DNA of 39,322 bases, taken from the NCBI GenBank assembly GCA_000383815.1, contig KB912813.1:1-39322 (forward strand). The letters run 5' to 3'. The first letter of the stretch is position 1, and every line of letters starts with the position of its first letter. Shown here piece after piece: positions 18,992-26,517 of the stretch. The notes below the pieces were generated by a model. It did not search any database. It was not told where the DNA came from and was given only the letters and a program-made list of their open reading frames with translations. A program made the position numbers and the translations under genes. Source of the stretch: an actinobacterium SCGC AAA027-J17. Lineage in GTDB: Bacteria > Actinomycetota > Actinomycetes > Nanopelagicales > Nanopelagicaceae.

Positions 18992-19019
18992 AATTACGCA
19001 ACATTTATGTTGCGTAATT
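18992..19019. promoter_or_regulatory. Perfect 28-bp palindrome, candidate operator of the iron-transport operon
   Basis: AATTACGCAACAT (18992-19004), a 2-nt centre TT, and ATGTTGCGTAATT (19007-19019) form a perfect inverted repeat with 13-bp arms. It lies between the rlmN stop and the fbpA start, 27 nt upstream of the chosen ATG. A 2-nt centre and the lack of a following T-run argue for a dimeric repressor site rather than a terminator. The gene behind it suggests an iron-responsive regulator (DtxR/IdeR or Fur families), but the sequence does not match the IdeR consensus I know (TTAGGTTAGGCTAACCTAA). The regulator is unknown. Confidence 0.75.
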
Positions 19020-19038
19020 GATCACACCAGATTAGGCC

Positions 19039-20142
19039 TTACTTGCTCACCTCAGAGGCTGCCAATTGACCACATGCCCCATCTATCTCACGACCTCTGG
19101 TATCTCGAACCGTTACCGGCACTCCATACCCCTCTAAGGTTTCAACAAAGGCTCGCTCATCATCTGGCCGAGATGCTGTCCACTTTGATCCTGGAGTTGG
19201 ATTTAATGGAATCAAATTAACATGAGCGTTTTTATTTTTTAACAATCGACCTAATAGATCAGCTCGCCATGCCTGATCATTGATATCTCTAATTAAGGCG
19301 TACTCAATTGAGTACCTTCGACCAGTTTTCGCTTCATACTTATCAGCAGCTTGCAATACCTCTTTTACTTTCCATCTTTGATTAACTGGCACCAGGGTAT
19401 CTCGCAGCTCATCATCTGGTGTGTGAAGTGAGATGGCAAGAGTTACAGGAATATCCTCTTCAATTAATTTTTCAATCCCAGTAACCAAGCCAACGGTAGA
19501 AAGTGTTACCGATCTTGCTCCAATACCTAAGCCATCTGGTTGTGGATTTGTAATATTCCTAATTGATTGCATCACCGCTTTGTAATTAGCCATCGGCTCA
19601 CCCATGCCCATAAAAACCACATTTGATAATCGAGTAGGCCCTCCTGGTAACTCACCTAAATCACAGGCACGAGCGGCCATTACAACCTGCGCAGTTATCT
19701 CACCCGCCGTTAGATTCCTAGTTAATCCTGCTTGGCCAGTTGCGCAAAATGGACATTGCATTCCACAACCTGCTTGGGATGAAATGCAGACAGTTGTGCG
19801 ATCTGTGTAACCCATCAACACTGACTCCACTAAGACGCCATCATGTAAGCGCCAAAGATCTTTTCTAGTCCGACCACCATCGCAGGTAACTGAGCGAACT
19901 AAGGTAAGCAACTTGGGAAGAAAGGCCTCTCCTATTGTGGTGCGAAGCTCCTTTGGAATATCGGTAAAGCTTTCAACATCATCATTGTGATGGGTAAAAA
20001 AATGAACCGCTAATTGATTTGCTCTAAAGGCAGGAAGGCCCAACTCCACCGCCCGTTCTCTCCGCTCTGCCAGATTTAAATCTGCAAGATGAATTGGCGT
20101 CTTCTTTTTAACTGCCGGAGCTTCAAATACTAAATCAGCCAT
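19039..20142 (-). CDS. rlmN: Dual-specificity 23S rRNA/tRNA adenine C2-methyltransferase RlmN
   Basis: This 367-residue radical-SAM enzyme methylates C2 of A2503 in 23S rRNA and A37 in some tRNAs. The iron-sulfur motif is CGMQCPFC, with C126, C130 and C133, followed by [16 protein letters not shown]. Other family stretches are [31 protein letters not shown] and [13 protein letters not shown], and the C-terminal [17 protein letters not shown] contains the catalytic Cys. Its start abuts the cdsA stop (TAG then ATG). It ends the rpsB-tsf-pyrH-frr-cdsA-rlmN cluster, whose order is standard for Actinobacteria. Confidence 0.97.
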   Translation of the reverse strand: MADLVFEAPAVKKKTPIHLADLNLAERRERAVELGLPAFRANQLAVHFFTHHNDDVESFTDIPKELRTTIGEAFLPKLLTLVRSVTCDGGRTRKDLWRLHDGVLVESVLMGYTDRTTVCISSQAGCGMQCPFCATGQAGLTRNLTAGEITAQVVMAARACDLGELPGGPTRLSNVVFMGMGEPMANYKAVMQSIRNITNPQPDGLGIGARSVTLSTVGLVTGIEKLIEEDIPVTLAISLHTPDDELRDTLVPVNQRWKVKEVLQAADKYEAKTGRRYSIEYALIRDINDQAWRADLLGRLLKNKNAHVNLIPLNPTPGSKWTASRPDDERAFVETLEGYGVPVTVRDTRGREIDGACGQLAASEVSK

Positions 20143-20991
20143 CTATAAGTACCGATTGATTAACTCAATAGCAAACCAGACTGCAGGTGCTGTGAAAAGG
20201 GCTGAATCTAATCGATCCATAATTCCGCCATGGCCCGGCAGTAAATTAGACATATCTTTTATAGCTAAATCTCGCTTAATTGCAGATTCAATCAAATCAC
20301 CACAGGTTGCAGTAACAACTGTCATTACGCCAATTAAAGCACCGACATACCAAGCGGTTTCAAAGAGGTAATGAAATATTGCCGAGCCACCAATTACTGC
20401 AGCAATTGCACCACCAATTAACCCCTCCCAACTCTTCTTTGGGCTAATGCTGGGCGCAATCTTGTGTTTACCAATTAATACTCCTGCTATATATGCAAAG
20501 GTGTCATTACAGGCAATTAATGCCACTAAAGCAAAGATTCGCGTGGCCCCATCTGGATGATTTGCCAGCAATAAAATAAAGCCACCTAAAACGGCCAAAT
20601 AAAAGGTGATAAATACAGCTGAGGTTGATCGCTTAATAAAATCTTTTTGAGAGATAACAAGTAAGGTAAACATCAAAATTGGAATCATAAGCCCTGCAGA
20701 AACAGCCAACCCTTGGGTATTGCCATTCCAGGTTGCCACCAATAAAACTGTGGCAGCAATCATCAAGACATAATCAGGTAGATCAATTCCGCCCTTGCCA
20801 TAGGCAGCGGTAATCTCTCGAATTCCGATCATGATTACAATCCAAATAAAACCAAAAAACAACAGGGGTTGGGTGTTTATGGTGCCAAAGATTAATCCCA
20901 ATAGCAGCAATGAGACTGCAATTGATGGAAGTAATTTGCGACCTGCTTTTTTATTTATCGCATCATTAATTGCGTGCAGGTCTGCCATCAT
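20143..20991 (-). CDS. cdsA: Phosphatidate cytidylyltransferase CdsA
   Basis: CdsA makes CDP-diacylglycerol from phosphatidic acid and CTP in the membrane, the entry to phospholipid synthesis. The 282-residue protein has several hydrophobic segments and the family C-terminal signature: SPKKSWEGLIGG, CGDLIESAIKRDLAIKDM, then LPGHGGIMDRLDSALF. The first ATG overlaps the frr stop by one base; a second ATG directly after it (20988) has better spacing from GGAGG, so the true start may be one codon later. It lies between frr and rlmN as in many actinobacteria. Confidence 0.95.
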   Translation of the reverse strand: MMADLHAINDAINKKAGRKLLPSIAVSLLLLGLIFGTINTQPLLFFGFIWIVIMIGIREITAAYGKGGIDLPDYVLMIAATVLLVATWNGNTQGLAVSAGLMIPILMFTLLVISQKDFIKRSTSAVFITFYLAVLGGFILLLANHPDGATRIFALVALIACNDTFAYIAGVLIGKHKIAPSISPKKSWEGLIGGAIAAVIGGSAIFHYLFETAWYVGALIGVMTVVTATCGDLIESAIKRDLAIKDMSNLLPGHGGIMDRLDSALFTAPAVWFAIELINRYL

Positions 20992-21554
20992 TAGACCTCC
21001 AGCAACTCAGTTTCTTTATGTTTTAGTAAATCATCAATTTTTGCGGTGTGCTCGCCCGTAATCTTTTCTAACTCTTTTTCAGCTCTAGCTAAATCATCTT
21101 TGCCAACCTTGCCATCTTTTTCTAACTTCTCCATCGCCTCTTTGGCACTTCGCCTAATTGCACGAATTGAAACCTTTGAGTCCTCCGCCTTGCCCTTTGC
21201 CACCTTAATAAACTCTTTGCGTCGCTCTTCAGTTAGTTGCGGAAAGTTAACTCGAATTACTGTGCCATCAGAGCCTGGATTAACACCTAGATCTGAATCT
21301 CTAATTGCTTTTTCAATTGCAGCCATCGCACCCTTGTCATAAGGAGTAATCAGAGCAAGACGTGCCTCTGGAACTTGAACTGTGGCAAGTTGGGATAGCG
21401 GTGTGCCAGTTCCGTAGTAATCAACCATCAACTTAGCAAACATCGCAGGGTGAGCCCGGCCAGTTCTAATGGTGGCAAAATCCTCTTTGGCAACATCAAT
21501 TGCCTTATTCATCTTGGTATTGCACTCAGCTAATGAGGTGTTTAAATCTGACAT
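20991..21554 (-). CDS. frr: Ribosome recycling factor
   Basis: RRF splits post-termination ribosomes together with EF-G. The 187-residue product shows the family features: TIRTGRAHPAMFAKLMVDYYGTGTPL, VQVPEARLALITPYDKGAM, the conserved NPGSDGTVIRVNFPQLTEERRKE and a C-terminal charged helix (GEHTAKIDDLLKHKETELLEV). Length is standard (~185). A GGAG site precedes the ATG. It sits between pyrH and cdsA, the conserved order. Confidence 0.97.
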   Translation of the reverse strand: MSDLNTSLAECNTKMNKAIDVAKEDFATIRTGRAHPAMFAKLMVDYYGTGTPLSQLATVQVPEARLALITPYDKGAMAAIEKAIRDSDLGVNPGSDGTVIRVNFPQLTEERRKEFIKVAKGKAEDSKVSIRAIRRSAKEAMEKLEKDGKVGKDDLARAEKELEKITGEHTAKIDDLLKHKETELLEV

Positions 21555-21616
21555 ATTCCCAACTCCTTTAATTAATCCAACTCTACTAGCAAATTACAAT
21601 TGATTAGAAATAGGGC

Positions 21617-22333
21617 TTAAGAAACTAGAGTGCCAACACTTTCACCAGAGACCGCCCGCTTGATATTGCCCTTATTTTTCAAATCAAAGATCACGATCGG
21701 CAGTTTATTCTCACGGCAAAGTGCAAAGGCGGCCGCATCAGCCACCGCAAGTGACTTACTTAAAACCTCATCGTAGGAGATCACTTCATACTTAGTTGCA
21801 CTCTTATCCTTACGTGGGTCCGCAGAATAAACTCCATCTACACCACTTTTTGCAAGCAGTAACGCATCCACACCAATTTCAAGTGCGCGCTGGGCAGCAA
21901 CTGTGTCGGTGGTAAAAAATGGCATACCAGCACCTGCACCAAAAATTACAACTCTTCCCTTTTCTAAATGTCTAATGGCACGACGTGGTACATAAGGCTC
22001 AGCTACCTGACCCATTGTGATTGCAGTTTGTACGCGGGTTTCAATTCCCTCTTTTTCTAGAAAATCTTGAAGAGCAAGACAATTCATTACTGTGCCAAGC
22101 ATTCCCATGTAATCAGCACGTGCTCTATCCATGCCACGTTGTTGAAGCTCAGCACCTCTAAAGTAATTTCCGCCGCCTACGACGATGGCGATTTCTGTTT
22201 TGCCTCTGACAACCTCTGCAATTTGATTTGCTACATCATGGACTACATCAGGATCAACACCGATGCCTTTTTCCCCACCAAAGACCTCACCAGATAATTT
22301 AAGGAGCACTCGTTTATAACCCTTACGTGGCAT
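21617..22333 (-). CDS. pyrH: UMP kinase PyrH
   Basis: PyrH phosphorylates UMP to UDP in pyrimidine nucleotide synthesis and belongs to the amino acid kinase fold. The 238-residue protein starts [23 protein letters not shown], with the glycine-rich [28 protein letters not shown] and the [22 protein letters not shown] segment typical of bacterial UMP kinases. It lies 33 nt downstream of tsf and 62 nt upstream of frr, in conserved order. Confidence 0.97.
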   Translation of the reverse strand: MPRKGYKRVLLKLSGEVFGGEKGIGVDPDVVHDVANQIAEVVRGKTEIAIVVGGGNYFRGAELQQRGMDRARADYMGMLGTVMNCLALQDFLEKEGIETRVQTAITMGQVAEPYVPRRAIRHLEKGRVVIFGAGAGMPFFTTDTVAAQRALEIGVDALLLAKSGVDGVYSADPRKDKSATKYEVISYDEVLSKSLAVADAAAFALCRENKLPIVIFDLKNKGNIKRAVSGESVGTLVS

Positions 22334-22366
22334 GAGCGCTCCTTTAATTAATTTATTATCGTTAGT

Positions 22367-23194
22367 TTACTGACCTACGCGGAACCTATTGAAGGCTGAC
22401 ACGGCGGTCTTTGCCTCATCCAGAATTTGTTGCACCGTCTTTTTTGCATCCTTTGCAAATGCCTGCTCAAGCAGAGATACCTCTTTCACAAAGCCAGTAA
22501 CCCGCCCTTCCACAATCTTGGCGATTGAGCCTTCAGGCTTTCCTTCAGCCCGTGCGGCCTCCTCTGCCAATCTGCGCTCTTTAGCAATCTCATCTGCTGG
22601 TACTTGATCTCGGCTAACAAAAAGTGGTGCGAAGGCAGCAATATGTTGGGCAATATCCTTGCCAACATTTTCTGCTGCACTCTTTAATTGAACCAATACG
22701 CCAACTTGTGGTGGTAGATCAGGTGAAGTTTTGTGCAGGTAAAGTGAGACTGGTGAACCAGTTAAAACAGAGATTCGCTTAATCTCAATCTTCTCCCCCA
22801 ACATCGCATTACCTTCATCAATTACCTCTTGCACAGTTTTACCTGATGCTAGCTTTGAAGATAAAAACTTATCTAACTCACCAATTTTTGAGGCGGCTAG
22901 ATGATTTAAAAGCTCATCAGCTAAAACTTGAAACTTATCTCCCTTTGCAACGAAATCAGTCTCGCAATTTAACTCAAGCATTACTCCAAGGTCACCTTCA
23001 GCTTTTGCAGTAACCAGCCCATTTGAGGTGGCACGGCCTTCTCGCTTGGTAACACCCTTTTGGCCTTTAACACGGATGATCTCTACCGCTTTTTGGTAAT
23101 CACCATCTGCTTCATCTAATGCTTTTTTGCAATCAAGCATTCCGGCAGCGGTCTGCTCCCGTAATCTCTTAACATCCTCTGCTGTGTATGCCAA
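22367..23194 (-). CDS. tsf: Elongation factor Ts
   Basis: EF-Ts is the nucleotide exchange factor of EF-Tu. The family N-terminus is YTAEDVKRLREQTAAGMLDCKKAL, followed by GRATSNGLVTA, VMLELNCETDFVAKGDKF and HIAAFAPLFVSRDQVP. I place the start at the TTG at 23194, giving MAYTAEDVK and 275 residues. AAAGG lies 8 nt upstream and this matches the usual EF-Ts opening. A GTG at 23203 would overlap both that site and the rpsB stop. With the TTG start there is one nucleotide between rpsB and tsf. Confidence 0.95.
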   Translation of the reverse strand: MAYTAEDVKRLREQTAAGMLDCKKALDEADGDYQKAVEIIRVKGQKGVTKREGRATSNGLVTAKAEGDLGVMLELNCETDFVAKGDKFQVLADELLNHLAASKIGELDKFLSSKLASGKTVQEVIDEGNAMLGEKIEIKRISVLTGSPVSLYLHKTSPDLPPQVGVLVQLKSAAENVGKDIAQHIAAFAPLFVSRDQVPADEIAKERRLAEEAARAEGKPEGSIAKIVEGRVTGFVKEVSLLEQAFAKDAKKTVQQILDEAKTAVSAFNRFRVGQ

Positions 23195-23195
23195 C

Positions 23196-24011
23196 TTATG
23201 CACCTTTGTTTTCAGTTGGCTCTTTGATTAGATCTTTTTCCCAATCAGCAAGAGGTTGTTCAGCAGTTTTCTCAGCAGCAGCGGCTGCTTCAGCAGCTGC
23301 CTTATCAGCAATCTTTGCCGCATTAGCAGATCTGATTTGAAGACCAGCAACAATTGCATCGGTCATAACTCGAGTTAAAAGCGCGATAGATCTAATTGCA
23401 TCATCATTGCCAGGAATCTTAAAATCAACCTCATCTGGATCACAGTTTGTATCCAAGATTGCAATAACTGGAATACCAAGTTTCTTCGCCTCAGCAACAG
23501 CTAAGTGCTCCTTCTTAGTATCTACAACCCAAATTGCTGCTGGCAGCTTGGTCATATTACGAATTCCATCAAGGTTCTTATTCAACTTCTCGCGCTCACG
23601 GCGAAGAACAAGTAACTCTTTTTTGGTTAGCAGTTGGTCATTTGCACTCTCCAGCGCCTCTAACTCTTTTAATCTAAGCACGCGCTTATAAACAGTTGGG
23701 AAGTTGGTAAGCATTCCGCCTAGCCATCTCTCTGTTACATAAGGCATACCAACTCTGGCAGATTGCTGCTTGATTGGCTCATGTGCTTGCTTTTTGGTGC
23801 CAACGAAAAGTACGTGGCCACCCTTTGCAACTGCATCTTTAATAAACTCATAAGCGGCATCAATTAGCGCTAATGATTGTTGGATATCGATGATGTAGAT
23901 GCCATTGCGCTCAGTGAAGATATAGCGCTTCATCTTTGGATTCCATCGACGAGTCTGATGTCCAAAGTGAACACCGCTGTCGAGAAGCTCTCGCATTGTT
24001 ACAACTGCCAT
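23196..24011 (-). CDS. rpsB: 30S ribosomal protein S2
   Basis: S2 is a small-subunit protein. The 271-residue product starts [43 protein letters not shown] in the ORF (first motif [13 protein letters not shown]), with [16 protein letters not shown] and the [26 protein letters not shown]-type region. It ends in an alanine-rich, charged C-terminal tail (from about residue 228) that is longer than in the shortest S2 proteins. AGGAG precedes the ATG by 9 nt. It is the first gene of its cluster and follows a structured leader (24040-24131). Confidence 0.97.
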   Translation of the reverse strand: MAVVTMRELLDSGVHFGHQTRRWNPKMKRYIFTERNGIYIIDIQQSLALIDAAYEFIKDAVAKGGHVLFVGTKKQAHEPIKQQSARVGMPYVTERWLGGMLTNFPTVYKRVLRLKELEALESANDQLLTKKELLVLRREREKLNKNLDGIRNMTKLPAAIWVVDTKKEHLAVAEAKKLGIPVIAILDTNCDPDEVDFKIPGNDDAIRSIALLTRVMTDAIVAGLQIRSANAAKIADKAAAEAAAAAEKTAEQPLADWEKDLIKEPTENKGA

Positions 24012-24039
24012 TTAGGCACACTCCTTTTTTCACTCTTTA

Positions 24040-24131
24040 TTTACCCACGGTAAAGAAAGAGCACTCGGTTTGTGATCTAGCAATTTGCTAAATCCCTAGC
24101 ATCTTCGAACCGAGTAGTTATTGCTAACTAC
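24040..24131 (-). promoter_or_regulatory. Structured rpsB 5' leader (three hairpins)
   Basis: On the transcript (minus strand) three perfect inverted repeats lie 29-120 nt upstream of the rpsB ATG. They are GTAGTTA-GCAA-TAACTAC (24131-24114, 7-bp stem with a GNRA tetraloop), ACTCGGTT...AACCGAGT (24115-24063, 8-bp outer stem enclosing a TAGC/GCTA inner stem), and TTTACC-GTG-GGTAAA (24054-24040). The first two share two bases, so they abut or compete. Autoregulation through an mRNA leader is known for rpsB in other bacteria; whether this is the same element is inference. Confidence 0.5.
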
Positions 24132-24225
24132 ACCGAACAGGTTCTTAAGCTCTTAATTAGTAATCAATTAATCACTTTAAGATGCGTGAAGTCACAAAAC
24201 TTTTTAAGGTCTTGTGCTGAGGCAA

Positions 24226-24253
24226 ATCCTACCTGAGCTTTTCACCTTGAAAA
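24226..24253 (-). promoter_or_regulatory. Possible rpsB-operon promoter
   Basis: On the minus strand a TTTTCA hexamer (24253-24248) is followed after 16 nt by TAGGAT (24231-24226), a frequent actinobacterial -10 form. This would give a leader of about 205 nt containing the hairpins at 24040-24131. The -35 match is partial, and other AT-rich hexamers between 24140 and 24200 could serve instead. Confidence 0.35.
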
Positions 24254-24275
24254 TCCACAATCTCATCCCCCAGCT

Positions 24276-24458
24276 ATGCGCAAAGGTGGTGGGGTAATCC
24301 AAAATCAGGGCATGAGAGCTGCTGTAGTAATTACCGCCCTAGTGGTGGGGATGGTCTTTGGGATCGGCTTTGATGATTATAAAAGTATAAATTGCGAGTT
24401 AAGTTTTAGTAGCTACTGCCAAGGCCCATTAGATTCAAAGATTCGCCGCAGCTTTTAA
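24276..24458 (+). CDS. Small hypothetical single-pass membrane or secreted protein
   Basis: This is a 60-codon frame on the opposite strand from its neighbours, not recognised. It could start at the ATG at 24276 or at the internal ATG at 24312 (48 residues, preceded by CAGGGC). The product has one hydrophobic segment (AAVVITALVVGMVFGIGF) followed by a short polar tail with two cysteines (INCELSFSSYC), which looks like a signal anchor plus exposed tail. Its 3' end overlaps the converging methyltransferase gene by 24 nt. It sits where many actinobacteria carry a peptidase gene next to rpsB, but it shows no peptidase motif. It may be spurious. Confidence 0.35.
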   Translation: MRKGGGVIQNQGMRAAVVITALVVGMVFGIGFDDYKSINCELSFSSYCQGPLDSKIRRSF

Positions 24459-25604
24459 CTCATCCGCTAACAACTTTGCCAGATAAGGCTTTATTTGCCA
24501 CTGCTTTAGTAACTCTTCATATCTTGTTATCTCAATCTGAGAAGGCTTTGCTCCGGTAAAGACTGCTCTAATTAAAATATTACGAGCTGTGTGCTCACCA
24601 CCAATAAACTCCACAATATCTACCCGATACCCAAGTAGTTTTAAAATTTGAGCTCTAAGTGAATCAGTCATTAAATCAACTAGCCGCTCTTTAACCAAAC
24701 CATACTTAGTCAATAAGCCCCATGGCTCAGGTGAATCTTTAATCTGAGTTTGCAGCTCATGCATGCAACATGGGGCTGCCATTACTACCTTGGCTTTATT
24801 TTTAACCGCCCAGAAAAGTGCGTCATCTGTTGCAGTATCACAAGCATGAAGTGCGATCGCAATATCTACCCTTTGATCGGGGGTATCAGCTATTTTTGCC
24901 GCAATAAATTTGGCATCAACCTTTAACTTAGCTGCCACCTTTTCATTGTGCTCCTTTGAATCTACTCGCTCATCTACTCCTAGGATTGAAACCTTTTGGT
25001 ACTTATCCTTTAAAAACTCTTGAACGGCAAAGGTTAAGTAGGCATGACCACAACCTAAATCAACTACCGATACCTCATCCTGCTTATTTAACTCTGGATC
25101 CAATGTTTGGCTAATTAATCTTAAAAACTCATCCACCTGCTTGTACTTATCCATTTTGCTGGGCTTAATCCGCCCCAAAATGTCAGATAGTTCAAGTGCT
25201 TTAAATACCTGATTGTTCTCCGGCAACATTCTCATCTTTTGGCGATCATGGGAAAGATCCCGAGTTAAATTCACCTTACTTATTGCAACTAGCGCCTCAT
25301 CTTTTTTAGAGATCCTCACCTGATAGGACTCATCTTGAGTATCTACTAATAGATTGGCGTAACCACTTTCAAACAATTGAGTAAAGTTAAAATCAGCTGC
25401 CACATTCTTAGTTATATCTTTCTTGCCATCACTTGAGATCACCTGCCACTTAATCTCATCCTTTATCAAAACCTGTCTGATATCAATCCGCTCATACTCA
25501 GTTTGCATATTTCGGCGTCGGCCAGAAAGAACCGCCCTTACAAAACTATCTGCTCTTATTCGTTTATCTAATTCAATAAAGGCAGAGGGTAATTCAATCT
25601 TCAC
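24435..25604 (-). CDS. SAM-dependent methyltransferase (Methyltransf_32/METTL25-like)
   Basis: This 389-residue protein has an N-terminal ~170-residue extension and then a class I methyltransferase core: VVDLGCGHAYLTFAV (SAM loop), VSILGVDER, IALHACDTATDDALFWA and VVMAAPCCMHELQTQ. The LHACD-TATD and PCC motifs point to the Methyltransf_32 group, whose bacterial substrates are not established to my knowledge. The GTG start at 25604 lies 3 nt after the xerC stop, so it is probably co-translated with xerC at the end of the branched-chain amino acid operon. Function beyond methyl transfer is unknown. Confidence 0.75.
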   Translation of the reverse strand: MKIELPSAFIELDKRIRADSFVRAVLSGRRRNMQTEYERIDIRQVLIKDEIKWQVISSDGKKDITKNVAADFNFTQLFESGYANLLVDTQDESYQVRISKKDEALVAISKVNLTRDLSHDRQKMRMLPENNQVFKALELSDILGRIKPSKMDKYKQVDEFLRLISQTLDPELNKQDEVSVVDLGCGHAYLTFAVQEFLKDKYQKVSILGVDERVDSKEHNEKVAAKLKVDAKFIAAKIADTPDQRVDIAIALHACDTATDDALFWAVKNKAKVVMAAPCCMHELQTQIKDSPEPWGLLTKYGLVKERLVDLMTDSLRAQILKLLGYRVDIVEFIGGEHTARNILIRAVFTGAKPSQIEITRYEELLKQWQIKPYLAKLLADELKAAANL

Positions 25605-25607
25605 AAA

Positions 25608-26507
25608 CTACGCCCTTGGGTGTGCTTGCTTGTAAGCAGTTTGTAAACGCTCTGGGGAAACATGGGTGTAGATCTGGGTGGTAGATAAAGATGCATGTCC
25701 AAGAATTTCTTGCACAGTTCGCAAATCTGCTCCACCTTCAAGTAAGTGTGTGGCAGCAGAGTGGCGAAGTCCATGTGGTCCCATCTTGGCACCAACTGCC
25801 TTCATCGACTCATATACAACCTCGCGCACCGTTCGTTGATCAATTCGCTTGCCACGAGAACCTAAAAACAAAGCATCAGCTGATGAAGTTTTAACAAACT
25901 CACCTCTGCCATTTTTTAAGTAATTATCAATCGCACGAAGTGCCGGCAATCCCAATGGCACAACCCGCTGCTTATCCCCTTTACCAATTACATTTAAGGT
26001 ATTTCTTGATCGATCAACATCGATCAGATTTAATCCACAAAGCTCAGAGACTCGAATTCCAGATCCATACAAAACCTCAACCAATGCTAGATCTCGAAGA
26101 TTTGTCGCCGTTGGCTCTTCAACTGACTTTACCTCCAAGGATTTTAAAACAGTTGCCGCCTCATCAACATTTAAAATCTCAGGCAATACCCGTTGTGGTT
26201 TTGGAATTGCCAGATTTGCTCCCAAATCTGAGGTCAACCAGCCATTAGCTGCTGCCCAATTTGTGAAGGCTCTAATTGAAACAATTCGCCTAGTCAAAGT
26301 AGCTCTTGCAACACCTGTGCTTTGCAGATTGGCAAGCCATGATCTGACGTGTTCAATCTCTAATTGATTAAACTCAACAATTCCTAGTCTTTCCATATGT
26401 TTAAGAAAAGACTCTAGATCTGTGACATAACCTTTAATTGAGTTATCAGATAAATTTCTAACCAACGCCAAATGCTCTTCATACTGGGTGATCAGGGCGG
26501 CGGACAT
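25608..26507 (-). CDS. xerC: Tyrosine recombinase XerC
   Basis: XerC acts with XerD at dif sites to resolve chromosome dimers. The 299-residue protein has the N-terminal SAM-like core-binding domain (about 1-90) and the catalytic domain with VLYGSGIRVSELCGL (first Arg), GPHGLRHSAATHLLEGG (His-x-x-Arg) and LGHASLSTTQIYTHV, with nucleophile Y280. It lies 10 nt after cimA and 3 nt before the methyltransferase. In Actinobacteria xerC commonly lies upstream of rpsB, so the location is conserved; its attachment to an ilv operon is less expected. No att sites or phage genes are nearby, so it is unlikely to be an integrase of a mobile element. Confidence 0.92.
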   Translation of the reverse strand: MSAALITQYEEHLALVRNLSDNSIKGYVTDLESFLKHMERLGIVEFNQLEIEHVRSWLANLQSTGVARATLTRRIVSIRAFTNWAAANGWLTSDLGANLAIPKPQRVLPEILNVDEAATVLKSLEVKSVEEPTATNLRDLALVEVLYGSGIRVSELCGLNLIDVDRSRNTLNVIGKGDKQRVVPLGLPALRAIDNYLKNGRGEFVKTSSADALFLGSRGKRIDQRTVREVVYESMKAVGAKMGPHGLRHSAATHLLEGGADLRTVQEILGHASLSTTQIYTHVSPERLQTAYKQAHPRA

Positions 26508-26517
26508 GAATAGCAGA

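Noticed and set aside
18966-19004. Upstream ATG at 19004 as start of fbpA
   Set aside because: It lies inside the 28-bp palindrome and adds a polar MLRNSLKGNN stretch before a complete signal peptide that starts at 18965.
25608-26507. XerC as an integrase marking a mobile island
   Set aside because: No att repeats, tRNA gene or phage genes are nearby, and the location near rpsB is the normal chromosomal place of xerC in Actinobacteria.
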